Shown here piece by piece: positions 35,169-44,939 of a stretch of DNA of 64,000 nucleotides (positions within the stretch are counted from its first letter, which is position 1; each line of letters opens with the position of its first letter). The stretch spans positions 1 to 64,000 of the forward strand of contig BPHE01000002.1 in NCBI GenBank assembly GCA_026003395.1, written 5' to 3'. Position numbers and translations under genes: made by a program. Below the pieces are notes generated by a model that worked only from the letters and a program-made list of their open reading frames with translations, did no database searches and had not been told where the DNA came from. The DNA comes from Vicingaceae bacterium (GTDB lineage: Bacteria > Bacteroidota > Bacteroidia > Flavobacteriales_E > Vicingaceae).

Positions 35169-36536
35169 ATGAATAAATCATTGGCTGTATTGGTATCGGT
35201 TTTTTTCTTTTGGGGATATGTGGCAGCGTCTAACACCATCTTAATTCCTGTATTTAAAGAACATTTTCACCTTTTGCAATGGCAATCACAATTGGTAGAT
35301 TTTGCTTTTTACATTGCCTATTTTGCCGGTTCTTTGATATATTTCTTGGTTAGCCGGAAATTTGATTTTATCAACCATTGGGGATATAAGAAAACTTTGC
35401 AATATGGCCTTGCTCTTTCTGCCATCGGCACATTGATTTTTATACCTGCTGCAAAATTGTCCTCTTTCCCACTTTTTTTGACCGGTTTGTTTACAGTTGC
35501 CCTTGGTTTCTCTATTCAGCAAATTGTTGCCAATCCCTTTTTGCTTTCGCTTGGACCTCAAGAAACCGGCGCCATTCGTATCAATCTTGCGGGTGGGCTC
35601 AATTCTCTTGGAACTACCATCGGACCGCTCATATTGAGCTACGCCATCTTCGGATCAGTTAATCAACCCTCAAGCTTTGAATTATCTTCAGTTGTTTTTC
35701 CTTATTTGATTTTGGGGTTTTTATTTTTATTGTTTGTCGTTTTAATTGGCGTTTCACCTTTGCCAAACCGGATTTTTCATAAAAACGACAATTCCTCCAT
35801 TCAACCCTTTCATTTGATCAAACAAAAACAAATCTATTTGGGAATGTTGGCTATTTTTATTTATGTGGGAATAGAAGTAAGCATTCAAAGCAACTTGCCT
35901 GAATTGATCAAACACTGGCCCGGCTTGAAACTGCATCATACACAGTCGGTTCACTTTATTTCATTGTATTGGGGATCATTGATGATTGGCCGTTGGCTTG
36001 GTGCATTGCCTGTATTTAATCTTTCCGCCTCGATCCAAAAAATATTGGAATGGTTTGTACCATTTATTGTGTATGGATTAATTGTTGTCATTAATTTGCT
36101 TTACGGACATCCTTTAAATGATTTTTTACCGTTTTTGCCCATGATTTTTTTGTTAATTCCGATTTATAAAAAAACTCAATACCGCCCCTCCTCCACACTT
36201 TTTTATTTTGGCACAGCGGGCGCCATTTTGATTCTTGCAGCCATGCTTATCTCACATACTTATGGCATATACTTCATCGTTGCCACCGGACTGTATTGTT
36301 CGGTACTCTGGCCATGTATTTTTGCCATTGCCCTGAAAGATTTGCATGAGTATACTTCCATTGCATCTTCTCTATTGATCATGATGATTCTGGGCGGAGC
36401 ATTCATTCCTCCCGTGCAAGGGTGGTTGGCAGATCAGATCAATATCAAAACTTCCTATATCGTTCCACTGGTAGGTTTTGTCTATCTTGCTTATTATGGA
36501 AAAATTAATGAAAAATCCAATACAACTTTCATATAG
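35169..36536 (+). CDS. FucP/NagP-type sugar MFS transporter
   Basis: A 455-residue major facilitator with about 12 membrane segments. The N-terminus SLAVLVSVFFFWGYVAASN and the segments QSQLVDFAFYIAYFAGSL and QIVANPFLLSLG match the FucP family of proton-coupled sugar importers (fucose, glucose/galactose or N-acetylglucosamine). The ATG at 35169 is preferred to the TTG at 35160. It is an isolated gene, divergent from the glycosyltransferase and closed by the two-way terminator at 36611. Confidence 0.88.
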   Translation: MNKSLAVLVSVFFFWGYVAASNTILIPVFKEHFHLLQWQSQLVDFAFYIAYFAGSLIYFLVSRKFDFINHWGYKKTLQYGLALSAIGTLIFIPAAKLSSFPLFLTGLFTVALGFSIQQIVANPFLLSLGPQETGAIRINLAGGLNSLGTTIGPLILSYAIFGSVNQPSSFELSSVVFPYLILGFLFLLFVVLIGVSPLPNRIFHKNDNSSIQPFHLIKQKQIYLGMLAIFIYVGIEVSIQSNLPELIKHWPGLKLHHTQSVHFISLYWGSLMIGRWLGALPVFNLSASIQKILEWFVPFIVYGLIVVINLLYGHPLNDFLPFLPMIFLLIPIYKKTQYRPSSTLFYFGTAGAILILAAMLISHTYGIYFIVATGLYCSVLWPCIFAIALKDLHEYTSIASSLLIMMILGGAFIPPVQGWLADQINIKTSYIVPLVGFVYLAYYGKINEKSNTTFI

Positions 36537-36610
36537 TTTATTTTCCGTCGAATTATATTTTACAAGTACTTTTAAGCATAGTTTTTTATAAATATATAGT
36601 TATGAAAATA

Positions 36611-36641
36611 AAAAGCCAAATGAAATTCATTTGGCTTTTTT
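36611..36641. terminator. Bidirectional intrinsic terminator
   Basis: AAAAGCCAAATGAA / TTCATTTGGCTTTTTT, a palindrome with A-runs before and T-runs after, between the convergent sugar transporter and DUF3108 genes. Confidence 0.88.
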
Positions 36642-36651
36642 GTAATTTTTA

Positions 36652-37491
36652 TCACTCTTTATTGACTATGGCCACCGGATTGGCAAGGTTTTCCATTTTT
36701 GTCACTTCCATTTTGATTGATCCTACCAAAATTTTGGCTTCAGCCAATACCGGCACTTTATTGTCATCGTCTGTTACCCATACATTCAAATCTTCTTCAC
36801 TTGAAAATATTCTACCTTGTTGAACGACAGGATGAAATTTCAAACAACGGTATTTCACGCCGTCGACTTTTACCGTTTCTCGTCCCATGAATTTAATCTT
36901 CAATGGCCACAATTCATCATCAACAAATGCCTCAATTGTATAAATTTGACCGGGCTGGGCATTGCTGAAATCTATCGTTCTAGCAAAATAAAATGCCGAC
37001 AACATATCTTGGACGGCCACAGGTACCTGAAAAGTTTTTCCTTCTCCGTTGTCAACAATTTGTTTATGTTGATAAAATTTATAATCTTGGTTGATGATAT
37101 ACCCTCCTTCATTTACTCTTCTTACAAAATACCAAGGAAATACCCCTTGTGCATCAAGGTATGTTTCATATCTGTCTCGAACTTTAAAAAACCAATCAAA
37201 AGCCCCTCTGCTGCGACCTGTTCCTACCACGTGATACACTTCTCGTCCAAAAATTTTTTTGTCGTATTTTTTAACTTCCAATCTTGCCGTTCCTGCTTCG
37301 ACAAAACCATAGTGAAGCCGGTATTCGAGCACCTCTCCCGGTTGAAACGTATGATGCTTGATTTTACGCAATTGCTTGGCTGCCTCATTTTCATTGCCAT
37401 CGCCCATACCGGGATCATTTTGCATGGTAAATGACATGAAAAATACTAAAAATGTTAAGGAAACCAATTTTATTTTCATTGAAGTTTTCAT
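36652..37491 (-). CDS. DUF3108 family exported protein
   Basis: A 279-residue protein with an N-terminal signal (LVSLTFLVFFMSFTMQ). The diagnostic FQPGEVLEYRLHYGFVEAGTARLEV opens the DUF3108 beta-barrel-like domain (about 48-270). No enzymatic motif. Homologues are periplasmic or outer-membrane-associated proteins of unknown function. Confidence 0.88.
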   Translation of the reverse strand: MKTSMKIKLVSLTFLVFFMSFTMQNDPGMGDGNENEAAKQLRKIKHHTFQPGEVLEYRLHYGFVEAGTARLEVKKYDKKIFGREVYHVVGTGRSRGAFDWFFKVRDRYETYLDAQGVFPWYFVRRVNEGGYIINQDYKFYQHKQIVDNGEGKTFQVPVAVQDMLSAFYFARTIDFSNAQPGQIYTIEAFVDDELWPLKIKFMGRETVKVDGVKYRCLKFHPVVQQGRIFSSEEDLNVWVTDDDNKVPVLAEAKILVGSIKMEVTKMENLANPVAIVNKE

Positions 37492-37628
37492 AACCCAACT
37501 TTTTATATAACAATATGCAATTTACATACCAAAAATTGTACCGTAATTAAAGCTTGAAATTTGTCGTATCTCTACTTTGTGTAAATTTACACCGTTTTTA
37601 ACACCCTAAAAATACAAAATTTTTAATA

Positions 37629-38834
37629 ATGAATGAAGCATATATTATTGATGGAATAAGAACTCCCATTGGAAACTTTTGCGGAACGTTATCGCCTGTT
37701 CGCACCGATGACTTGGCTGCATTGGTCATCGAAGAGTTGATGAAAAGACATCCTGAAATTGATCCGGCAACAATAGAAGATGTAATAATGGGATGTGCAA
37801 ACCAGGCCGGTGAAGACAACAGAAACGTAGCCAGAATGGCTCTGCTTCTTGCAGGTCTTCCTTATACTATTGGCGGTGAAACCGTGAACCGCTTATGTGC
37901 TTCAGGTATGGCAGCCGTCATTAACGCAGCATCCCAAATTAAACTTAATAATGGCGACTTATTTATTGCCGGCGGAGTGGAACACATGACACGTGGACCA
38001 TATGTTCTATCGAAAGCCGAAAGCGCCTACGGTCGTGATCAAAAAATTTATGACACCAGTTTTGGTTGGAGATTTATTAACCCCAAAATGCAGGCATTAT
38101 ATGGTACTGAAAGCATGGGAGAAACTGCCGAAAATTTGGTGGAAAAATATAACATCACTCGGGAAGAACAGGATGAATTTGCCTTCCAAAGTCAGATGAA
38201 AGCAACAAAAGCTCAACAATCAGGACGGTTGGCCGAAGAAATCATTCCGGTTGTCATTCCTCAAAGGAAAGCCGACCCTATTGTTTTTGACAAGGATGAA
38301 TTCATAAAACCTCATACTACACCGGAAAAATTAGCCGCTCTAAAACCCGCTTTCAAAAAAGACGGTACGGTAACTGCCGGCAACAGCTCGGGATTAAATG
38401 ATGGAGCGGCTGCTATGCTGGTGGCATCAGAAAGTGCCGTAAAAAATTTCAATCTAAAACCATTGGCCAGAATTGTAAGTTGGGCCATAGCCGGTGTGGA
38501 ACCCCGTATTATGGGCATCGGACCTGTTTTTGCCTCGCAAAAAGCATTAAAAAGATCCGGATTGTCTTTAAAAGACATGGATATTATCGAAATCAATGAA
38601 GCATTTGCAGCGCAGGTGTTGGCATGTTTGAAAGAAATGAAAATTGATGGCAACGATCCTCGTATCAATCCTAATGGAGGTGCCATTGCACTCGGACATC
38701 CTTTAGGAATGTCGGGTACCCGTATATTACAAACGGCTGCACTCGAACTGCACAAACAAAATAAACGTTATGCTCTGGTTACTTTATGTATAGGGGTGGG
38801 ACAAGGTTATGCCACCATCCTCGAAAGATGTTAA
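37629..38834 (+). CDS. Acetyl-CoA acyltransferase (thiolase II)
   Basis: A 401-residue thiolase cleaving 3-oxoacyl-CoA. The nucleophile is Cys90 in NRLCASGMAAV, the acid/base pair His357 (ALGHPLGMSGTR) and Cys387 (LCIGVGQG), with INEAFAAQVL between. CIGVGQG rather than CxGGGxG, and GxRTPIGNFCGTLS at the N-terminus, resemble 3-oxoadipyl-CoA thiolase (PcaF) but fatty-acid degradation is equally possible. It overlaps the ThiF/MoeB-like gene by 7 bases, an odd pairing. Confidence 0.92.
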   Translation: MNEAYIIDGIRTPIGNFCGTLSPVRTDDLAALVIEELMKRHPEIDPATIEDVIMGCANQAGEDNRNVARMALLLAGLPYTIGGETVNRLCASGMAAVINAASQIKLNNGDLFIAGGVEHMTRGPYVLSKAESAYGRDQKIYDTSFGWRFINPKMQALYGTESMGETAENLVEKYNITREEQDEFAFQSQMKATKAQQSGRLAEEIIPVVIPQRKADPIVFDKDEFIKPHTTPEKLAALKPAFKKDGTVTAGNSSGLNDGAAAMLVASESAVKNFNLKPLARIVSWAIAGVEPRIMGIGPVFASQKALKRSGLSLKDMDIIEINEAFAAQVLACLKEMKIDGNDPRINPNGGAIALGHPLGMSGTRILQTAALELHKQNKRYALVTLCIGVGQGYATILERC

Positions 38835-39943
38835 AAATGTATGATTGGTCAAAATACAGGGATTGGTACCATCGTCAAATAATTTTATCCGGCTTTGGAG
38901 AAATTGCTCAGAAAAAACTGGCGGCATCACATGTGGCAATTGTCGGAGCGGGCGGTCTGGGCAGCCCGGTATTGCAATATCTGTCTGCAGCGGGTGTGGG
39001 CGAAATTACCATCATCGACGGTGACAAAATAGACCTCACAAATTTGCACAGACAGATCCTTTATGGCATTGATGACGTTGGAAAACCTAAAGCATCAACG
39101 GCGGCTTCGAAGATCAAAAAGAACTATCCACACATTAATATACATGCTATCGACAAAATGTTGGATGCATCCATTGCAAGGGAAGTGTTTCCTTCGGTCG
39201 ATGTAATTGTTGATGCCACAGACAACTTCCCTTCACGCTATTTCATCAACGATGCATGTGTTTTATCAGGGAAACCCATTGTTTTTGCCTCTATATTTAA
39301 ATTTCAGCTCCAACTTTCTGTCTTTAACTATCAACACGGACCTACACTTAGGTGTGTATTTCCCGAACCTCCGGCACCCGAAGACAGTCCTGACTGCCAA
39401 ACCACCGGAATTCTTGGACCGGTGGCAGGTATTGCCGGTGTATGGCAAGCTATGGAAACTGTCAAAATTTTGACCGGGCAAGGAAATGTTTTGTCTCAAA
39501 GATTATTTATCCTGGATTTATTTGAAAACGATTTTCAAATCCTCAACATAGCCCGTAACGAACGTCTATGGGAAAAGCAAATTCCTCAAACATGGGAACA
39601 GTTATCCACTTATGATTATGGCACGTTTTGTGGTTTAAAACAAAATAATATAAATACTATGCAATTTAAAGATATTGTCAATTCCGGTCAATATGTAATT
39701 GTAGATTTACGGGAAGAACATGAAAGACCACGGATTAAAGCATCTAATGTGATCAATATTACCTTACCTGATTTGGTTCATCGTTGGCAAGAATTGTCGA
39801 AAGATAAAATCTATGTTTTAATTTGCCAGTCGGGACGAAGAAGTGCCACAGCCCAATATGTTTTGAAAAACACTCCTTTGCGATGGATGGTTTGGGAAGG
39901 TGGAGTAAATAATATTGCTGAAAAAGAATACCTGGAATTTTAA
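38828..39943 (+). CDS. MoeB/ThiF-type adenylyltransferase with C-terminal rhodanese
   Basis: A 371-residue E1-like enzyme that adenylates the C-terminal glycine of a sulfur-carrier protein (ThiS or MoaD). The ATP site is IVGAGGLGSPVLQYLSAAG, then DLTNLHRQILYG with the Arg finger and DATDNFPSRYF. The reactive Cys region is DCQTTGILGPVAG. The expected Zn-binding CxxC pairs are not evident. A rhodanese domain (about 280-371) ends in VLICQSGRRSATAQY with the persulfide Cys. The ATG at 38828 (or 38837) is used, because the open frame to 38786 lies within the thiolase gene. Confidence 0.9.
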   Translation: MLKMYDWSKYRDWYHRQIILSGFGEIAQKKLAASHVAIVGAGGLGSPVLQYLSAAGVGEITIIDGDKIDLTNLHRQILYGIDDVGKPKASTAASKIKKNYPHINIHAIDKMLDASIAREVFPSVDVIVDATDNFPSRYFINDACVLSGKPIVFASIFKFQLQLSVFNYQHGPTLRCVFPEPPAPEDSPDCQTTGILGPVAGIAGVWQAMETVKILTGQGNVLSQRLFILDLFENDFQILNIARNERLWEKQIPQTWEQLSTYDYGTFCGLKQNNINTMQFKDIVNSGQYVIVDLREEHERPRIKASNVINITLPDLVHRWQELSKDKIYVLICQSGRRSATAQYVLKNTPLRWMVWEGGVNNIAEKEYLEF

Positions 39944-40039
39944 ACAAACTAACTGTCAGAAAATACAATTTTATTTCAGTTTTCTGTGTAAATTTAAACT
40001 TACGCCTACTCATGATCTTGTCTATTGCTATCAATATCC

Positions 40040-41104
40040 TCAATCACTTTTTTCATCGATATTTCCCTGATTAGACATAAGAATGGCAATAGATCGGGTA
40101 GAAGGGAATCTTGCAAAAATCATTAATATAATCACGGTTATGGGCACACAAATCAACATGCCGGATATGCCCCAAATGCTTCCCCAAAATGCTAATGCAA
40201 ACAATACTGTCAGCGGACTCAAATTCATACTATTGCCCATCCAATATGGTTCCACAAAATTTCCTATGATCAATTGTATGGCCCCCACTGCAGCCAACAT
40301 CCAAAAGGAAGCCGCAAAACCATCAAATATAACCAATGAAAATACAAAAGGTAACAATGAAGCTATAATTGACCCTATGTTTGGAATAAAATTAAAAGAA
40401 AAAATCAAAAATGCCCAAATAAATGCAAATGGCAAACCAAACAAAACAAAGACGATATAACTTAAAAAGCCGGTCAAAACGCTTATTAATGTTTTTTGAA
40501 ACAAATACGTAGAAACAGTATCCTCAACGTCTTCCAATAAATTTAAAATCTTGCTGCTACTTTGCCGACTATACCGGGATAGAGATTTAATTTTCATGGG
40601 AATTATTCTGGCTTCCAGAATTATAAATATTAAATATAATAACACCATGAAAATGTAATTCAAAATGTCCATAATACCTGAAAACAATTTTGAAATGATG
40701 CCCGCTATATCCAGATTTTTTTCTTGCCATTGCAATAATTGTGATTTTGTTTGATCAAATATCTTGTTGAAAAATGATAATTTTTCTTCCGGGATAGTCA
40801 GATTTCCTTCATTCACAAAAGTGATGATTTCTTGTATATTGACAATCAATGTATTGATCATAAGATAAGCCATGGCTGACATAACCAAAAACACCATCAA
40901 AAAACCAGACCAAAAAGGCATATTTTTCCAAACATGCTGCTTGATAAAATTTACCAAAACTTTTGACGACTTATTAAGAAACAGAAAAATCAGCACTGCC
41001 AAAAAAAATGGTATCAAGATAAAATCTCCCACTGAAAATAAATATCCCAACAGCACCAATGTTGCCAAACCATAAAAAAATGATGATATCGAATATCCCG
41101 GCAT
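40040..41104 (-). CDS. AI-2E family transporter (PerM/TqsA-like)
   Basis: A 354-residue inner-membrane protein with about eight membrane segments in the AI-2E pattern: an N-terminal pair, a central amphipathic region (about 95-150), then FSFNFIPNIGSIIASLLPF and the last helices. Members export small molecules or act as Na+/H+ antiporters; the name comes from autoinducer-2 efflux in TqsA. It is four bases downstream of the LOG gene at 41109, in one operon with uvrA. Confidence 0.9.
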   Translation of the reverse strand: MPGYSISSFFYGLATLVLLGYLFSVGDFILIPFFLAVLIFLFLNKSSKVLVNFIKQHVWKNMPFWSGFLMVFLVMSAMAYLMINTLIVNIQEIITFVNEGNLTIPEEKLSFFNKIFDQTKSQLLQWQEKNLDIAGIISKLFSGIMDILNYIFMVLLYLIFIILEARIIPMKIKSLSRYSRQSSSKILNLLEDVEDTVSTYLFQKTLISVLTGFLSYIVFVLFGLPFAFIWAFLIFSFNFIPNIGSIIASLLPFVFSLVIFDGFAASFWMLAAVGAIQLIIGNFVEPYWMGNSMNLSPLTVLFALAFWGSIWGISGMLICVPITVIILMIFARFPSTRSIAILMSNQGNIDEKSD

Positions 41105-41108
41105 TTGC

Positions 41109-41801
41109 TTAAAATTTCGGTTTTAATCCGTGTCGCTGATAAAAATCTTCGATAATCTCAACTACTTCCATGGGTTGATCAACTATATGAAACAAATCAA
41201 AATCTTTTTGGCCTATATAGTTTAAAGCAGCGGGTGCATGCCGGATCCATTCCACCAATCCTTGCCAAAATTCACGATTGACCAAAATGACAGGAAATTT
41301 GTCTATTTTTTGCGTCTGAATTAATGTAATCGCTTCAAATAATTCGTCTAATGTACCAAAACCTCCCGGCAACACCACAAATGCTTGTGAATATTTTACA
41401 AACATTACCTTTCTTACGAAAAAGAAACGGAAATTGATCAGTTTATCTCTGTCAATAAATTGATTGGGAGCAGATTCAAATGGTAACTCAATGTTTAAAC
41501 CAACAGAAATTCCGCCACTTTTTTTTGCCCCTTTATTTGCTGCTTCCATAATTCCCGGTCCGCCACCGGTAATAATTCCATAACCTTTGCGTGTCAATTC
41601 TTCTGCTATTTCTTCTGCCATTTGATAATTGGGATCGTCTTGATCACACCGGGCCGAACCAAAGATAGACACGCACGGGCCAATATCGGCTAACCTTTCG
41701 TAACCTTCTACAAACTCCGACATAATCTTGAAGATAGCCCAAGCATCATTGGCTTTTTTTTCGCTCCAGGTTTTATGATTGAAATGTCCTTTCAGCGGCA
41801 T
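41109..41801 (-). CDS. LOG-family nucleotide phosphoribohydrolase (second copy)
   Basis: A 230-residue member of the family seen at 32846, with SIFGSARCDQDD, IITGGGPGIMEAANKGA and VVLPGGFGTLDELFE. The two are related throughout but diverged, so this is an old paralogy and not a recent duplication. It starts 29 bases inside the end of uvrA. Confidence 0.9.
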   Translation of the reverse strand: MPLKGHFNHKTWSEKKANDAWAIFKIMSEFVEGYERLADIGPCVSIFGSARCDQDDPNYQMAEEIAEELTRKGYGIITGGGPGIMEAANKGAKKSGGISVGLNIELPFESAPNQFIDRDKLINFRFFFVRKVMFVKYSQAFVVLPGGFGTLDELFEAITLIQTQKIDKFPVILVNREFWQGLVEWIRHAPAALNYIGQKDFDLFHIVDQPMEVVEIIEDFYQRHGLKPKF

Positions 41802-44643
41802 GCTTAGCTGAATTTAAGTTTTTTAATTCTTTTTTAAGATAATATGCAGTATAATTATTTTCCAAAGATATCATTTCTTCCGGACTACCACAAAAAGTTA
41901 TGTTCCCTCCTTTCTCTCCTCCTTCCGGACCCAGGTCGATGATATAATCGGCATATTTGATTACGTCCATGTTGTGCTCTATAACCAACACCGTGTTTCC
42001 TTGGTCTACCAACCTGTCTATTACTTTCAGCAACAAGTCTATGTCTTTGAAATGAAGTCCGGTGGTAGGTTCATCCATGATATAAAAAGTTTTTCCTGTG
42101 GCTTTTTTGTTGAGTTCCGAAGATAATTTTATCCTTTGGGCTTCGCCACCCGATAATGTATTGGAAGGTTGTCCAAGTTTTAAATATCCCAGCCCTACCT
42201 CTTGCAAAATTTTGATTTTACTCAGAATCAATGGTTGATTTTCAAAGAATTCCACAGCTTCGTCAACCGTCATTTCCAGAACATCATGAATATTTTTTCC
42301 TTTAAATTTGACCTGAAGGGTTTCACGGTTAAAACGCATGCCTTTGCATATCGGACATAAGATATTCACATCGGGCAAAAAGTTCATTTGAATTGTTTGA
42401 TAACCCGAACCCGAACAATTTTCACATCTACCGCCTTTTACATTAAACGAAAAACGGCCGGGTTTATATCCTCTGATTTTCGACTCGGGCAAAATGGCAA
42501 ATAAATCGCGTATGGGGCCCCATGCTCCAATATACGTGACCGGATTGGACCGGGGCGTACGGCCAATGGGTTTTTGATCAATTTCGATCACTTTATCGAT
42601 ATGCTCCAACCCTTCGATTGAATCATAATCTAACGAAGGCAAACGTGTGCGATAGCAATGATTATGCAATGCCGGATATAATGTTTCGTGAATCAAGGTC
42701 GATTTGCCACTTCCACTTACCCCGGTGACACATATAAATTTTCCCAAAGGTATCTCCAAATTTATATTTTTCAAATTGTTGCCTCTGGCTCCTTTTAATC
42801 GGATAAACTTACCATTGCCTTTCCTTCTCTCAACCGGCACAGGTATCTTCAAATCTTCAGATAGAAACTTGCCTGTTAAACTGTCTTTTTTTACCACTTC
42901 ACTTGGCGGGCCGGCGGCAACTACCTCTCCTCCCTTACTTCCACTGCCGGGTCCAATATCTACAAGATAATCCGAAGCCAACATAATGTCTTTGTCGTGC
43001 TCAACCACTATGATAGTGTTGCCTAAGTCACGTATGTTTTTCAAAGATTCTATCAACCTTTGATTGTCTCTTTGATGCAAGCCAATGCTTGGTTCATCCA
43101 GGATATACAATACATTGGTCAGACCTGTACCAATCTGGGTGGCCAGCCGTATGCGTTGGGCTTCACCACCGGAAAGTGTTTTGGCGGTTCTGTTTAAGGT
43201 CAAATAACCCAACCCCACGTCAAGAATAAATTGTATGCGCGTTTTGATTTCTGTCAAAATATCCCCGGCAATCTGCATTTGCCTGTCGTTGAGTTTTGTA
43301 TGCAATGATGCTATAAACTCTTGCAAGTTTTCTAAAGGCATATCTGCCAACTGTGCAATATTTTTATCGTCGATATAAAAATAAAGGGCCTCTTTTTTCA
43401 AGCGGCTGCCTTGACATTCGGGACATGTTTCGTTTTCCAAAAAGCCGGCAGCCCATTTTTTTAAAGCATACGATTCACTTTCTTCAGCCATACGGCGAAT
43501 CATGGGAATGATGCCTTCAAATTCATACGGTATTGAAAAACCTTCCTCTTTAATGTATATCGTATCTTTTGTTCCAAACAACACAGCATCCAACGCTTCT
43601 TTTGAAAAATCTTTCAAAGGGGTTTTTAATGTAAAATGATATTTTTTCCCTAATTTCTCAAGTTTTTGATAAATGATCCACGATTTCAGTTCTTGCAGGG
43701 GGATGATTGCTCCGTCGGCTATGGACTTTTTCTTATTTTTGATTATATTTTCTTCTTTGATTTTTGCCACGGTTCCTATACCATTACAGATAGGACAAGA
43801 ACCATACGGAGAGTTGAACGAAAAAGTATTGGGGGAAGGGTCATCATAACTGATGCCGCTGTCGGGACACATCAAATTTTTACTGTATATTTTGGTCTGT
43901 TCATTTTCGTCCATTATCATGATGCTTCCTTTGCCCAATTGAAGGGCCAATTGTATACTTTGCGTCAGTCGTCTTTCTTTTCCGGGTTCGACTGTTAATG
44001 TATCTATCAAAGCTTCAATATCGTGGGTTTTGAACCGGTCGATATGGATTGGCTCTGTAATATCCACAATTTGCCCGTCAATACGGGCATACAAGAATCC
44101 TTTTTTCTTTATTTGGGATATCAAATCTTTGTAAATTCCTTTTCTTCCTTTGACCAGGGGGGCCAATATTTTGATCTTTTTTCCTGAATATTCCTGCAAA
44201 ATGGCATCCATCATTTGTTGTTCGGAATACTTTACCATGGGTTTTCCGGTCACATATGACCTTGCTTCGGAAACCTTGGCATACAACAATCTCAAAAAGT
44301 CGTAAATTTCGGTGATGGTTCCAACAGTCGACCTTGGATTATTGCTGATAGTTTTTTGATCTATGGCAACAACCGGAGACAAACCGGATATTTTATCCAC
44401 ATCGGGCTTCTCCAAATTGCCCATAAACTGACGTGCATACGAAGAGAGCGTTTCTATAAACCTTCTTTGCCCCTCGGCATATATCGTGTCAAATGCCAAT
44501 GATGATTTTCCGCTTCCACTCACTCCTGTGAAAACTATCAAACGGTATCTTGGCAACGACACATTGATGTTTTTCAGGTTATGTACCCTCGCACCTTCAA
44601 TGGTAATGAATCTGACCGGATCGTGTATTATTTTCGTATCCAT
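41773..44643 (-). CDS. uvrA: Excinuclease ABC subunit A
   Basis: UvrA, about 956 residues from the ATG at 44643 (MDTKIIHD), the damage-recognition ATPase of nucleotide excision repair. Two ABC ATPase halves are seen: Walker A GVSGSGKSSLAFDT and GVSGSGKSTLIHET, and two LSGGEAQRI signatures. Zinc-binding pairs are CPICNGIG, CPECQGSRL, and CENCSGSG with CPICKGMRF. The sequence SYARQFMGNLEKPDVDKI is typical. The extension to 44664 is less likely. It heads an operon with the LOG and AI-2E genes. Confidence 0.97.
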   Translation of the reverse strand: MDTKIIHDPVRFITIEGARVHNLKNINVSLPRYRLIVFTGVSGSGKSSLAFDTIYAEGQRRFIETLSSYARQFMGNLEKPDVDKISGLSPVVAIDQKTISNNPRSTVGTITEIYDFLRLLYAKVSEARSYVTGKPMVKYSEQQMMDAILQEYSGKKIKILAPLVKGRKGIYKDLISQIKKKGFLYARIDGQIVDITEPIHIDRFKTHDIEALIDTLTVEPGKERRLTQSIQLALQLGKGSIMIMDENEQTKIYSKNLMCPDSGISYDDPSPNTFSFNSPYGSCPICNGIGTVAKIKEENIIKNKKKSIADGAIIPLQELKSWIIYQKLEKLGKKYHFTLKTPLKDFSKEALDAVLFGTKDTIYIKEEGFSIPYEFEGIIPMIRRMAEESESYALKKWAAGFLENETCPECQGSRLKKEALYFYIDDKNIAQLADMPLENLQEFIASLHTKLNDRQMQIAGDILTEIKTRIQFILDVGLGYLTLNRTAKTLSGGEAQRIRLATQIGTGLTNVLYILDEPSIGLHQRDNQRLIESLKNIRDLGNTIIVVEHDKDIMLASDYLVDIGPGSGSKGGEVVAAGPPSEVVKKDSLTGKFLSEDLKIPVPVERRKGNGKFIRLKGARGNNLKNINLEIPLGKFICVTGVSGSGKSTLIHETLYPALHNHCYRTRLPSLDYDSIEGLEHIDKVIEIDQKPIGRTPRSNPVTYIGAWGPIRDLFAILPESKIRGYKPGRFSFNVKGGRCENCSGSGYQTIQMNFLPDVNILCPICKGMRFNRETLQVKFKGKNIHDVLEMTVDEAVEFFENQPLILSKIKILQEVGLGYLKLGQPSNTLSGGEAQRIKLSSELNKKATGKTFYIMDEPTTGLHFKDIDLLLKVIDRLVDQGNTVLVIEHNMDVIKYADYIIDLGPEGGEKGGNITFCGSPEEMISLENNYTAYYLKKELKNLNSAKHAAERTFQS

Positions 44644-44939
44644 AATTCCTGCAAAATTAAACATAAAATTGGCTGTGTGCTTTTATTGTAATTCTTTAAG
44701 AAATCACGTGATAGTCAATTATCAAAAAAACTATTCCATAAGCATCCTTTTGAAACAAACACCCGGAAATCTTTCGCAATATCTCTCACATTGCAAGGCA
44801 TTTATATTTTATTTCTATGAAAACAGATTTTCTTTATCCGGCAGGAAAAATACCTTAAATAGGGTATTGACCAACAAATTCTTTTATATGTACGTTTGCA
44901 CTGTTATTTAAAATTATTCTAAATTAAAATAATGAGCTT
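44644..44939. other. Gene-free stretch between uvrA and porin operon
   Basis: Divergent intergenic region of about 296 bases. Apart from the porin promoter box at 44891 I see no RNA gene, repeat or convincing open frame in it. Confidence 0.6.
44891..44898 (+). promoter_or_regulatory. Promoter -7 box of porin operon (TACGTTTG)
   Basis: Matches TAnnTTTG, 42 bases before the porin ATG. A TTGA about 20 bases upstream could be the -33 element. Confidence 0.5.

Noticed and set aside
32846-41801. Two LOG genes as a recent duplication like the others
   Set aside because: The proteins are clearly diverged along their whole length and have different neighbours, so this is an old paralogy.
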